64,000 bases of DNA from Zerene cesonia. Taxonomy: Eukaryota > Arthropoda > Insecta > Lepidoptera > Pieridae. Positions within the stretch are counted from its first letter, which is position 1. Each line of letters opens with the position of its first letter. The notes under the pieces were generated by a model. It was not told where the DNA came from. It saw only the letters and a list, made by a program, of their open reading frames with translations, and ran no database searches. The position numbers and the translations under genes were made by a program. Shown in pieces: positions 48,301-61,977 of the stretch. Location of the stretch: the NCBI RefSeq assembly GCF_012273895.1, contig NC_052102.1, positions 4,362,917 through 4,426,916 of the forward strand, in the 5' to 3' direction.

Positions 48301-51300
48301 CCAACAGTGAAAATGAATGTGACTGTTACAGTAGTAGTTACGATCGTCGGTAAAGTTAAGTTAATATTGCGCCAATTTTGAGCTAGGACAAGCTGTGTAT
48401 TGAAAATGCACACCCGCTCGTTAGGTTTGGACGATGGCGCTTGCGGTCCGACGCGTGACGTCACGTCCGGCGGTCCCGCCTGCCCTCATTAGCATACATT
48501 ATATTCGCCATTACGCCCCGCGCAGCTTGCGGCTTTTACAATGTTTTTCATACTACCGTGCCGTGTGGGAAAACGTTGCTTAACGGCAGCTGTATCGTAA
48601 ATCATTTAAAGTAAACTTGAATATAATATTATCTGATGATGTTTAACCAATTTGTGAATGAAATACATAAAGATAAGCTTAGACAGCATAACGGCGTCGT
48701 GTCGCACACACGGGGCCTCCCGCTGCGCTCTGATTTAGTCTCCCGCCCACGCCACCTCCACTAACACCATCTACAAGCAACGCGTTTCTCAGATGCTACT
48801 TATGACTTAAATCCCTTTTATACGATTTAAAATTCAAAGTATTTTTAAAATGTGCCTTATGAAAAGGGCTTTATTTGATATCGTATCAATTATGAGAATA
48901 CAGAAGGCAGTTAATTTTTAATAAGCAATCGTAATTTTGTAACCGAACGTCGCGATACGTAATTCACTGAGCTGCCGGTCAGCGAGCGAAGCTAATATTT
49001 GCATATCGCGATTGATGCGAAGCAATCAATACTGCAAATAATGGGATTGTCATATAAAATCTACAAAACGGATTGTGCTCAACTCGTTAATAACAAAACT
49101 AATTGAATTAAATACGTTTGTTACTACTTTAAACAGCCCTTTAGTAATTCATACTATTTACAGGCTTCGATCCTTGTTCCTTGTTGTTGTTGTTGCGGTT
49201 GCTGTTGTTGTAAAAGGTGACAGAATTGTGTTTAGTAATAATTTAGCATAATAGCAACAGAAATCCTCACATAGCAAGCACGTTTTTCTGTATCCTTTTC
49301 AACTTATTCCGTAATTGTCATTGAACATTTTACGATATAAAATACAAAAAAGAAACAAATATTCGTCTCTATGCTCTCATTCCAAAGCTATGGCAAGACA
49401 GTCGCTATTTATCCCGAGCATGCAGGCTTTAATTTCCGGTGTAAGGTTCACTTCATAAAACGTGCCCAGTAGCCTGTTTCAATAGCCATACTAATTTCTC
49501 TGTGAGATATTTTCTTCTATTAAAATGTTATCTTTATCGAATAAAAAATGCTGTGCCATAACACCGACTCATATCATTTTATTAAAGTTAACAATAGGAT
49601 TTCCTCAAAAATTTAAAAGCATGAACACTAAAATATATTCTGCTTTTCTAGCAAATACGATTGTCCTAAAAATTGTGAAAGTTTACAAAAGTATTTTATG
49701 GATCCACAATACAGACTATGATATAACAATTTCGGAAGAAGCAAGCTAACAAAATGCCGGTGCACAAAAGCGACACAATCAAAATAACACATCGGCGATG
49801 CGCACCCCGAATTGCTGTGTCAAAGTATTCTCATCCTGATTGCGCCGTTCTGCTTCCGTGGTACATTTGCCCGACTACGTTAGCTTTTTGTCCTTTTATA
49901 ATCGATACAAGGAAAATTGGATGCAGTATCTGTAAGATTCGATAATTAAAAGACCAGATCGATTCTCGCTGTCATGCAAAACATTCTTAAACATTACGAT
50001 AAGTCAGGAAGCTTTTGAACGTTACTACTTATTTTGTTAGAATGTTGTTTTCTCTCCTTTCGAAACAACAAAAACAAACAATGTATTTTGCTACGAGATA
50101 TTTAAATACAAACATGAGTCTCCCCATACACTTATTTGTATGTTATCACCTCTGTGTTTCATTTTCCCAAATGTGCTAAATAAATGCCATTTACTATTGT
50201 GTACAATGTGTGTTTCTTGCTCTCTAGAGGCATATTCAGAACCCCTATTCGCTATTAACCCAGAAAACTGAAAGTTTCCACACCGAAACAAGGTACGCAG
50301 ATGTTAGAACTTAATAGCGCTGTCATACTTAATATATCCACAGGTAATGTAATATGTAAATATTAATATAGCTGTGTGATACTGTGGCATTTTTTTTTCT
50401 TGTTGTGAATTGTTGTCCTATTTGTTGTCCTATAGTTAAAGCATTAGCAATCGTATTTTCTTTAAATTTTTATATTTATAATGTTTATTATACCACCATG
50501 GCTAGGTGTGAAATTAATACTATGTAATGAAAAAAAAAATTGACTAACGTAACGATAAGACGTTTCCTATTCAATAACATTCTTGAGATGCAATAATAAA
50601 AAAATAACACGTAGGCGTATGCTTGCTGAGAGCCAACTATCAACACGGCCTGCTCGATGTAATTCAATTTCTGTTACTCGGCCAACAACCTTCAACTGAA
50701 ACGTCCGGATGAACGGTCACGCCGCTGCCTTTACTTCATTACGAATGACGTTAAGTGGGCAATTATTCGGAATCCAAAGTTAGTAGGAAGGAATCTAAGC
50801 TGGCAGACACTTGATTAATATTCTAGTCAGCGGCTTAGTTCGCGAAAGTGCTTACACCCTAGAACAGACTAGTCGTGGCGAATAACTCAATCTATATCAA
50901 TCATATAATTTTTTTAAAGTCTATGGATGTACAGTAACATAAACCAACTCGATATTTGCAATTGAAGTTTTCGGTGGAATACACGGACGTCAGCAATATT
51001 CTATCTTTGATTTGGTCAGAAACAATTTAATTTGGCTCACAATCCTTTCAGATAGTATGTAACAATGAGTTTAATCCTATTAAAACGGACACACATTGTG
51101 CCAGAATTGTAGCGTGGTGGCTTTGGTCTGTCGCTGTTCTCATCGGGTGCCGAGATCTACTAACCGGAACCGGACCTTAAACAGAATTAAACATGGTTTA
51201 ATTTTCCTACCGAAGTGTTGGTGAAAAAGCTCCGCCTAGTTGAAACACAACTATGCCGGGAGGAAATAAAATAGTACGGGAAGCGATGCGGGCGTCGGAC

Positions 51301-54300
51301 GAAACGATTATGCAGTCGAGAATAATGGCCGCCGGTCCACATGCACGTTTTTGTTTGTGGTCTGTGACGCGATTTATACGTGAATTTCTACCATCGCTGA
51401 AGTGAACACTATTCACAATAATTGCTTTGAACAAAATTTCATACCGGCTATCTTTTGTCTAAATACACGCTTTGGGCTTTGCGTTCACCAGGAATTTATA
51501 ACTTTGTTTCAACGGTTACTATGCCATTTTATATTCCCAAAACTTATGAGCAATCGAAACTCTGACAGTAGTAGGTACTTGATATTGTAATAATAAAATA
51601 TTTGAAATGCCTGTAGTAAATTAGTTATGTAAATGTAACCCTTGGGTAGATGCATGTTTTGACGCTACACACATACATTTGGCACACCTATACGAAATTA
51701 CTGAATAAAACGTGGAGTCCGGAAGTTGTGTGAACGATATATATGCGAATATTTGAATTGATAGAACGAAGGTTAATTACTTAATTAGATATAAATAAAA
51801 GCCATAAGGTATAAATTATAATCAACTATAAAACATAAAATTACAAAGTTCATAGAATAATTACAATCATTAATTCTTATATTGTTTAGGTATCTATTAA
51901 TAGCTTATCAGATTAAATATGTTGACTTGAAACAGAGATATACCGAAAATAATTTATTTTTTCTTTCATTTTCATTAATTGTTGTGTTTAATGTTAGAGA
52001 AATGATCTTATATTGCTATTTGTACCAAGTTGGATTCTTCCGTCGATCTCCTTTGCAATGTATTAGATGTGTCTGTGAATCCAAACGGAAGGTTGAGAGC
52101 GTAACTTTTAATAGCCTTATCAGACTCGGACAGACCGCACTTTTTACCTCTCTCTCCCATTTCAAAGACACGTGTATACTTCGTATAAAAGCTACTTAAA
52201 GATATATATTGCAGCATTTTTTTTTTTCAATTTCAAAGTCTAGTTGTATATTTAATTTTATCTACACATAATTTCAGTCGAAAATGACTACTTAGAATTG
52301 CTTTACTGCTTCGGTAAAAGAGTTCAGTACCGTTAAATCTGCTATAAACAATAAAATTTGCATTTATTGGTCGTCGTCGGTGTCGTAAACTGTTGGTGAG
52401 CCAACTGCCAGAGACATTTCGAGTGAATGTTTGATATCATTATAACCGAAGCAGCAATTGAGGCATGAACTCATCGATGTAGGTATTAAAAAATCGTGAC
52501 ACAGAATTTTTACTCTATTGGCTATTTAACATAAACCTATATGAATATAGGATATATACAGAATATGCACTCTGCAATGTATACATGAATCATTAGTTCC
52601 TTCTACATCTATTTCCCGTTTTATGTGAAAATATCAAATCTATACTAAAATGGATAAATATGTTTTAGGAATCCATCTCGATGTAAACAACATTAAGAAA
52701 AGTTTCCACGCACGGCAATGGATAAATGTTCAATATTTTACAGGAGCGGATGCTTATAATGTTTGAACATATTCGTGCTAACGTTACAGAAATCTTCAGT
52801 TTAAAGGCAAAAACGATTTCAGAAAAAGTAAAAAGTAATTGGACTAGAATATAGTATGTACATTTTCGAGGAAGGTAACCTATTTAAATTCAATTTAGTA
52901 ATGTGCGCTATTGGTAAGAGCGCACATGAAAGTTAAGAGTGAAATGTAAGTGATGAAATCCATTGGAAGAAAGGAATCGGGAACAGGATAATGCAATGAT
53001 CCTAAGAGTTGGGCGTTTGGTCGCGAGAGGCACAGCGGCGCTGGGGCACAATGAAAGTTGCGGCACGGCGACGGAACCGGATAGCGCCTATTGCCGGGCT
53101 CGGAGCCGATAAGAGACGCGCGGCCTCGCCCGCTCCGTACCGCCACCGCTCTACCGCCCGTTCCTGATTTATGTACGACGTGTCTCCTTTTTAATGAGTC
53201 CGCAAGAAGATATCTTCACCAACATTACAATAAATTTCTCAACTGTGACTCGCCGAATGCCTTCGCATCGATATCTACAAACAAACGCAGTTCCATTTCG
53301 TTAATCTGCCGAAGCGACCATACGTATATAACTCGCTCTTATCTCTGGTAATGGCCGTCTATCTAGTTGATCTGTCGGTTTTATTTATAGCCATGTTTTT
53401 CTTTACACGCTCCTCCCAATTTGTGGAGAGTGAAAGGGATTGTTATGAGGCTGCCATGTTTCATAGCAATAAACATGTGTATCCAAAATAACAACATTAA
53501 CAATTTTCTTCGCCTCTGTTGTTTCGTGTTGCTCACTGTTTTCTTTTAGTTGTTTGGCTGTTTCGTTCGGAATTTACAAACTATTTCTATTTAGTTTCCT
53601 GAGCTTAGCCGGAAACTTGGAATTCCACTTAACCGCTTAAATTTTATATCAAAACAACATTAAACAGATCGATATTAACGACATAAAAATATAGTTCTTA
53701 TTCTGATAAGAAATGTTTCTGTTTGATTATTCAATTTATTTTTGATCAATAAAAAAAGATATCATTTTATCGGTATCTCAACACCGGTCGAGGATAACTG
53801 CCATTTGAAAATCTAAACTACTCCACGATCGTTTAGGGCAACCTAACAAAACCTTATCTGATAGCACAGCCGTATTCTAACCATTTTGTTCAACATAAAT
53901 GGGATTTGAACAATAATACCTTCAGGACTTCTAAGCATTGTTTTTACTGGCCTTAGTTGTAATTTACGAATAGATTAAACCTGACTACTATATATTTTTG
54001 CTGCTTGCTTGCTCTATACATTTAACAAATACTAAGAGTCTGGTCTGAACTCAGAAACAAAACAATTTAGATTATACTTTTGAACTCTTACTTCTCGCAA
54101 CGAATAGTTCGATGTTATTAGTTAACCATGGTTTATTTAATCTTAATCGCAAAGAAAATATAATTGTATTATTTAGATTTAAAAAGTGTTCAAACACCAA
54201 AAAGTACAACTGTATTGCACTTTTTAAACTTGAATAATAAACATATTTGTAACTTAATGATAAAACATGTACAAACGTAGTTGTAAACAATGATGCGAGT

Positions 54301-55783
54301 GCCAAACACTGCTTAACTAGAACACGAACAATAATAACACCATATTTGTATTATATTAGTTTATGATATTTTTCATGACCTTAATTTTCATGATATACAA
54401 AAAAATTTAGTGTCAACATAGAATTTATGCCTAGTTAGTAATAAAAAGAAAATATATAAATATTAATTTCTTAGCGTAACACACGACATCATTAATCGAA
54501 TTATTACTTCGAGTTGGTTACCGCTCGTGGAAGTGTCGTTTACCGATAAAAATAATTTAGAAAATATTTTTTTTTGTTGGCATTACCGGGTCGCATCCGC
54601 GTTTTGTGTAAGTAGTGCATTTATCCTGCTAAATTTATAGCCGCTTTTATATCGTCCGTTACAGAGAGGTCCCCTTTAGCCCATATCAGACCGCGCGGAG
54701 CCCAGCTTAGTGAAGTCGCAATTACGTTTTACCGGCTTTGACTCTAACGGAGGCGACTTTTGCCGTCCATCGAATCGTAATGGAATTAGCGTTCCAACGT
54801 TCTTTTAATTTGTGCTCTATCCTTGTTCTAAACGAATCTTCCGCTAGAAATGATCCTCCTTTTTTGGTAAAAAAAAATCTCCGAAAGTCAATAGTTTTCT
54901 ACAGTGTAAGGAATGAACTTTTTTATTCGTCTTTATAAGATCTTTTATTCTCGTCCGTTAGTCAAATTGATTAATGTACAATTCCAATAGTTGAAGTAGT
55001 AATATTTATTTTTATTAAGATTTCAGTTAGGTACTTTACTTATAATCTGGGCACATAAATTTCGTAGCATTTGCTACGCATTTACCACGTCGACAATTTA
55101 TCACACGCTACGCTTGGAAATCCGTCAGTTAATAAATGTTAAAACTAAGAGTACATTCAGCATAAATCTTACATTTTCAGTGAATTGCAGTGTATGCGTA
55201 GTGCATTAAAAATAAGGCGTGCGACACCTGTACCGTACTGAACGGCAGCGGCTCATATAACATGCATGCGCTAACACTCTGCCGGCCGCCCCTTTGCATC
55301 TCATTGCCGTTGACAACTAGTGTGCATGAACACAAAGTCTTCTGTTCACTGATTAGCTTATTAGATTGTTTGTACGAGAGTTGTGAATGTTTCGCCACAC
55401 AAAATATGCGCCAAAACTTATCAACGATCGATGTATCTATAGTATTTTTTCTTCTATAACCTGGATACTTGAGTTTCATACCCAATGGGTAATACGGGAT
55501 CCTATTACTAATATGACTTCGTTCTCCATCCGTCTTTCTGTTTGTTTGTCTGCCAGTCCGTCCGTCATTAATCTCATAAACAGTTAAGATTTTCAAACAT
55601 GGTGTATTTCTTTTACCGCTATAACAATAATTACCAAAAAATAGACGTTAAGCGGCTAAGCGGCAGCGGTTGGCTGAGTTATAAATTGGATCGGTGAAAA
55701 ATTTTTTTTTTTACTTGCTCTTCAGCTTATTTGTACAGCACTCATAGTATTGTGAGTCTGACACGCACTTGATTTTATTTGAA
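45363..55783 (+). other. mib1 intron 11, third part
   Basis: AT-rich with GC-rich patches (about 45560-45720, 46180-46260, 48400-48540, 53020-53160). A simple TTG-rich stretch lies at about 49183-49211. No coding exon of mib1 and no nested gene is recognised. The longest open frames (about 137-139 codons at 45568-45981 and, on the minus strand, 55177-55596) show no recognisable domain. Confidence 0.55.
48454..48465. promoter_or_regulatory. Full palindromic CRE (CGTGACGTCACG) within a GC-rich island
   Basis: A perfect 12-bp palindrome containing TGACGTCA, the consensus site for CREB/ATF-type bZIP factors. It sits in a CpG-rich patch (about 48400-48540) inside mib1 intron 11. The site is seen directly; its use in vivo is an inference. 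Confidence 0.4.
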
Positions 55784-55950
55784 ACTAGCTATCCGCCCCG
55801 GCTTCGCTCGTGGAACATATATAGTCTTTAGCTTTCCTCAATAAATGGGCTATCTAACACTGAAAAAATTTTTCAAGTCGGACCAGTAGATTCTGAGATT
55901 AGTGCGTTCAAACAAACAAACTCCTCAGCTTCACAATATGAGTATAGATA
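55784..55950 (+). mobile_element. Dispersed repeat family A
   Basis: Starts 'actagctatccgccccggct'. Passes through 'cgtggaacatatatagtc', 'caagtcggaccagtag' and 'caaacaaacaaactcctcag', and ends 'agtatagata'. This is the most complete copy of the family here. Confidence 0.65.
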
Positions 55951-58900
55951 AGTAAAATGGAAATGTATCAGTTTATTAATTTACTATCACGAAATGACGG
56001 TTTCATCATACCGTCAAACAGATAAATCAAAAATGGCTTAACATCTGCATGAATGATTTGTCTTCTACGTAGCATCGAAAACGTAAATAATTTACGAGCG
56101 TTCTGTCGATGCATGAATATTCGACGACAGTTAGCCAGGAAACATTTTTCATCTCGGGAGGAACGGTAGAATCTCGCGGATGGATATTATGCTTTAAAAT
56201 TGAACGCTGATATATTATTTCCTCGGCGGAATTTTAATACTAGTGTCGGTATTTTACAATCAAATCGAACCGTTATAAATGCGACGATTCGAGAAATATC
56301 AGAATTCGTAATGTTTATTATTCAACGCAGAAAAGACATGCATGTTTTATCGTAAGAGCTTAGCTCATAATGTGTTTATCTAATTTATTTTCTTTGACTT
56401 ACGAGTTATTATTGTTTCATTGGTTTAATTTCTGAAGGGGTACGGATTTCAAGACGTTAGTGCATAAATGAGATAGTACAATTTTACTTTTTGAGTAATA
56501 AAGCAACATAATCAAACGAAGTAAGAATAATGATAAAGTCGTTGTGTCGCCTCTCATTTAGAAAATATGTGGCCCAAGCTAGGAGAAACATAAAATATAT
56601 GATTGAGGAACTTCTAATAGGTACTCTGAAGTATTAAAAACTGTATCGATTCCAGCAATTTGTATAATAATGAGATTTTCCCCGATGCATATCTTGCGTT
56701 CGAACTGTATGTAAATCTTAATCATTCTTGTTAAAAACTGTCTTCATGAAATCGTTTCAGCGATTTTGAAGCAGGTTAGCGCACATATTTAAATTATGAA
56801 AGCTAGCTAATATGAATTTGACGTGTAAACAATACTTATAATTATGAAAATTATACAGACATTTATTTAAATGTCAGTATAATTGCATTTATCTTATTAA
56901 GGGTAACCGTAAGTTGCTATGAGGTAAAAAGTGTAAGTCAGACGAATCTTACCCCTTTGATCCGCTTGCCCTGTTTTCTACGTCGTCGGCACCAACGCCG
57001 CCTTTTAATAACACAGTCGAGTGCTCTCGTAACCAAGATTAAGATGACTGCAAATATTACCTGCAACGTGTTTATATCGCCACATTCGTCTCTCGATTCT
57101 ATCGATACTAGATACCTTAATAGACAAAATTTTATATCCGATATTTAGACTGATATATGGCACGATCTCGCTTGAATTTAAGGCCGATTTGGAGGAAATT
57201 GAAAACACTTCCATTTCATAGAATACGGCATCGTCAATTCGCTGTATCTACTCGGGAATACTATAATGACTTTACATATATAGAAGGATTTTGTGTAGTC
57301 TTTATTATTCTACGTATTCAAAAGATATGTTTCAAATATTTAAAATCTTGTTTATCTTATCATTTTATATTTTGTTTTAGATAATTTATTAGGGGCTTAG
57401 AAAATAAAATATGAAAGCCCCGAGTTCAAGATGCGTTGACAGCAAAGTTAGAAAACCACCCTTAAGAAAGTTGCTTAACTTGTCCCCCCTTCATTGCGCT
57501 GCGTCGTGACGCTGTGCGACGTTCTCGACCTCATGTAAACTGTAATCCGCTGATGATACCCGGCTTTAGCAGCTTTATATAACTTGTGCCAGGAGTTGTC
57601 TGATAAACGTTGCCTTAACTATGGCCGACGTGTGCGGCGCCAAACTCCCAATTATGTTCTACAACAATGTAGGTACTTAGGTACATTCAATATTTCTTTC
57701 AGTCAATATTTCATCTTAACTTACAATACAATCATCAATGCAGTGGAATACGGATAATACATTATTATCATTTTGTAGGTAAGTCAAAAGCATGAATAAT
57801 CCTTATTAGAAATACATTTAGGGACAATTAATACGACTTACTGTAAGTACCCATATTCGGTATCTTAAAAAGTTAACGTTTCGTTCAAGTAAATGTAGTG
57901 GATTGAAATACTTGATCAGGGTATTTTTGTTACAAGTAAGGTGTAAGTCGAGGATTCGCGAGGTTCACTCCACTGCGCTTGAATAGCGCTCGCGTCGCAT
58001 TATCAGCCGTCACTTCGCTCGACAGGTGTCGCCTTCAGCTAACTCGAGAGTAAATTACTAGCTTTGAAGTCGCTGAATCAACCCGACTTCCTGATCGATT
58101 TTTAAACCAGTACAGAACCGAGACCCAGGCCGTGTTATATCATGTGTGTAATATTCGTGTACATTACCTCTATGTACGATGCCAAAGTCTACACAATAAA
58201 CCTAGCACACGTAATTGAATAACATTCACATTTCAAATATCGAAATGTAACCCTGTCGGTAGAAGGATTAGATCCGCATGTTCCGTTCGTACCGCACACC
58301 ACACAGGTGTCAGTTTGCATAGTAGGATGAATAGTAACATCTTGCATGCTAAGCGCGAGCAGCTAGCTCGTTTTCGTATTTAAATAGGCAAATGGGAAAC
58401 AGACGCAACGAGTCGACGAAGCACTGGTGGTATTGTTTTAATTAAAGTAATTGGAGGAGGCACGTCGAGAGCCGGCGCTCGGTTGGCATGATCTGTGCCT
58501 TGAGGATTTACACCAATTTAAGACCGAGCTCAGCGAAGCGTCAATTAATGCTGTGAAAGATACTTGATCGTAGAACAAAATGCAAATTCCGCTGTTGCTT
58601 TTTTTCCTAGTCGATGTACGTTTTTAATTAAATTTTAGTTGAAGCGTCGTATAATTGTATGAACGAAACTTTAGTATTTCAATTGTAATCGTAAATATAC
58701 ATGAGAGATTCAATATATGTATCACGAATAAATTAAGTCCACAGTGTACAAGTTTATGTTGATACATTATTACATTTTCTCTTTGAAACGACAAATGCGA
58801 CGACGAAGTATAAGAAAAGAAGTAACGATACAAAACAAAACAACCAAAGATAAACGGAAACAGACTCGCTCATAGAGAAAAGTAAAGACGCTAGTGCTAC

Positions 58901-60715
58901 GGAAAACTTTGCGGGCAGACAGTTTTTAACTATTTTTACGTGCTACGTGTATCCCTAACGAATTTAAGCAGTGTTAAAAATGTTGTTGTAATGTACATTT
59001 AAGACGTATCTTATATATTATCTTTGTTGTGTTTTTTGGACCTTTGAGGAGAGGGAACCTTAATTACTAAATAATGCATCTGAAACGTGCGACTCTGAAC
59101 ATGTGAAAACTATTATAAGAAAACTCAACGCGCGCCCACCAAAAAGGTTGCTACAAAAGTTTAAAAACAGATCATATTTTTTCAAAGAACATAGAAGAGT
59201 TGCGAAGTGGCAAAACAGAATTTAATATTCGTAAAAGGGTTGACGTCGGGAGCGGGCAGCGCGGCAGTTGACGCGTGCCTTTACTAGGAGTTTTTTTGGC
59301 CACATTCCAAAATCAATATCTTCGAATATACAGGCCGTCGCACATTTTGCACTAATCTTAGTAGAACAGCAACGTTCAGATAAGGGTCTAGGTGAATTAC
59401 TCATACGATACAAGTTCAAATTGTACTGTACAATTGTTTATCAAGAGGCATTTTAATACAATTAAATTGAACAATTATATTGATGCAGTGAAAAAACAAG
59501 TAATAGTGTATAAAACTAATGTAATTTTTTGTGAATATTAAAATATAGGATGAAAATCCGACACGTTTTTAATTATTTTTCCAATACATCAATCTTTTTT
59601 TTTTTTTAATTAACAGCTTATTTGAAGTTATATAGTGAAAATTGGTAGAATGTGATAGACATGCGAGAATATATAAATATAATTAGACATAGAAAACACT
59701 ACCAAGGATATGTAATCAATTACTTATGTCATACTTATTAGACCTCATTATTTTATACATATCAGGTTTATATATGTTTAGGAAAATAAATATGTAACGC
59801 TCTGGTAATGTAATAACATTTATATCCTTCACATTTTAGACGATCGTTCAAGTGAAATCCTTCCCAGGGAATGGCCGGCGTGGAGCTTATTTGGAGAGCA
59901 AACTTAACTTGAGTCTTGAGTATTTGAAAACGAGGCTTTATGTTTCATTTTTGAACTCTATATACCTCGTTACTTCGTTACTCGGTTGCTATGGATCGTG
60001 AGCTAAATTGATATAGGAATATATAAATATATACAAAGTTTAATATATTCAGCTTCCGCTTCTATCTAACTTTCACATTGTAAGTAGACACCATAACGGC
60101 TTTTACGACAAATATCATTATCGCTATGCCGAAATATCACGTGGAAATGAAAACGTTCGAGGACACATGAATGAATAATACATGAAAATAAATCTTTTTC
60201 TCGTCGACGTCTCTTTCTTTGGGTGAAATTTGCAGTAGGTAAATATTGCTTATGTGGAGTACAATAAGAAAGAGAAAGAGCTATACATTGACTAAATAAG
60301 CTTAAAATATGCCTCTTGAACTTATAATTTTATCCAGTAGAATTTTAATGCGCTCACAGAAATGAAGTAATCGTTTGAAATCGAATTAAGGCAAAGCAGA
60401 AATGGCAATGCGACGCGAAGGGTGCATTCGGGTGCGAAGGGATGCACCGTGCTCGAGAGCTTGGTTCATTTAAAGGCACTTGTCTGTAATTGCTGAGTGA
60501 CTAAGACTTGCCTGCAGCATGCGCTATAACTAAAAGAACGTTTAATAAAACCAGTGGCTTTGCCGACCGTCGATATTCCTTTTGCTAAACGGACGTTTCT
60601 CTGCAAAGTCTTTTAGCTCACGCAATGCTTATGGTCTATTAAATAGCATAAGAGGTCTTTCGAAAACGCTTTGAATTGAACGCTTTTAATTGGAAAGAAA
60701 TAATAAATTGGACAA
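55951..60715 (+). other. mib1 intron 11, fourth part
   Basis: No gene or mobile element recognised. A mildly GC-rich patch lies at about 58420-58520. Confidence 0.55.
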
Positions 60716-60792
60716 ATTTATAAACTAAACTGCAATTTGAGAACATGTACACAGAATGCTTATAAAAAAATAGTTTCCGTGTCTATTTTTAA
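60716..60792 (+). repeat. 77-bp direct duplicate flanking the gap (left copy)
   Basis: Identical base for base to 61793-61869, on the other side of the N run. Two contig ends that share exactly 77 bp suggest a k-mer-sized overlap that was not merged. Confidence 0.85.
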
Positions 60793-61792
60793 NNNNNNNN
60801 NNNNNNNNNNNNNNNNNNNNNNNNNNNNNNNNNNNNNNNNNNNNNNNNNNNNNNNNNNNNNNNNNNNNNNNNNNNNNNNNNNNNNNNNNNNNNNNNNNNN
60901 NNNNNNNNNNNNNNNNNNNNNNNNNNNNNNNNNNNNNNNNNNNNNNNNNNNNNNNNNNNNNNNNNNNNNNNNNNNNNNNNNNNNNNNNNNNNNNNNNNNN
61001 NNNNNNNNNNNNNNNNNNNNNNNNNNNNNNNNNNNNNNNNNNNNNNNNNNNNNNNNNNNNNNNNNNNNNNNNNNNNNNNNNNNNNNNNNNNNNNNNNNNN
61101 NNNNNNNNNNNNNNNNNNNNNNNNNNNNNNNNNNNNNNNNNNNNNNNNNNNNNNNNNNNNNNNNNNNNNNNNNNNNNNNNNNNNNNNNNNNNNNNNNNNN
61201 NNNNNNNNNNNNNNNNNNNNNNNNNNNNNNNNNNNNNNNNNNNNNNNNNNNNNNNNNNNNNNNNNNNNNNNNNNNNNNNNNNNNNNNNNNNNNNNNNNNN
61301 NNNNNNNNNNNNNNNNNNNNNNNNNNNNNNNNNNNNNNNNNNNNNNNNNNNNNNNNNNNNNNNNNNNNNNNNNNNNNNNNNNNNNNNNNNNNNNNNNNNN
61401 NNNNNNNNNNNNNNNNNNNNNNNNNNNNNNNNNNNNNNNNNNNNNNNNNNNNNNNNNNNNNNNNNNNNNNNNNNNNNNNNNNNNNNNNNNNNNNNNNNNN
61501 NNNNNNNNNNNNNNNNNNNNNNNNNNNNNNNNNNNNNNNNNNNNNNNNNNNNNNNNNNNNNNNNNNNNNNNNNNNNNNNNNNNNNNNNNNNNNNNNNNNN
61601 NNNNNNNNNNNNNNNNNNNNNNNNNNNNNNNNNNNNNNNNNNNNNNNNNNNNNNNNNNNNNNNNNNNNNNNNNNNNNNNNNNNNNNNNNNNNNNNNNNNN
61701 NNNNNNNNNNNNNNNNNNNNNNNNNNNNNNNNNNNNNNNNNNNNNNNNNNNNNNNNNNNNNNNNNNNNNNNNNNNNNNNNNNNNNNNNNNNN
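60793..61792. other. Assembly gap (1000 N), probably spurious
   Basis: Exactly 1000 N between the two 77-bp copies. The flanks overlap, so the true distance is probably zero or negative. Confidence 0.9.
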
Positions 61793-61869
61793 ATTTATAA
61801 ACTAAACTGCAATTTGAGAACATGTACACAGAATGCTTATAAAAAAATAGTTTCCGTGTCTATTTTTAA
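61793..61869 (+). repeat. 77-bp direct duplicate flanking the gap (right copy)
   Basis: Same sequence as 60716-60792. It is also the start of the 185 bp that reappear inverted at 43951-44135. Confidence 0.85.
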
Positions 61870-61977
61870 AGACTCTTATTATACAGTGCATCAGCACTTA
61901 TAGGTCTTAGATCGCTGTTGCGATTTAATGGAAAACGCAATAAATAGCCCGGGCGGTACCGCTTGACCCACTTCTCG

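Noticed and set aside
55177..55596. 139-codon minus-strand open frame in intron 11
   Set aside because: No recognisable domain or conserved motif and no promoter or splice support.
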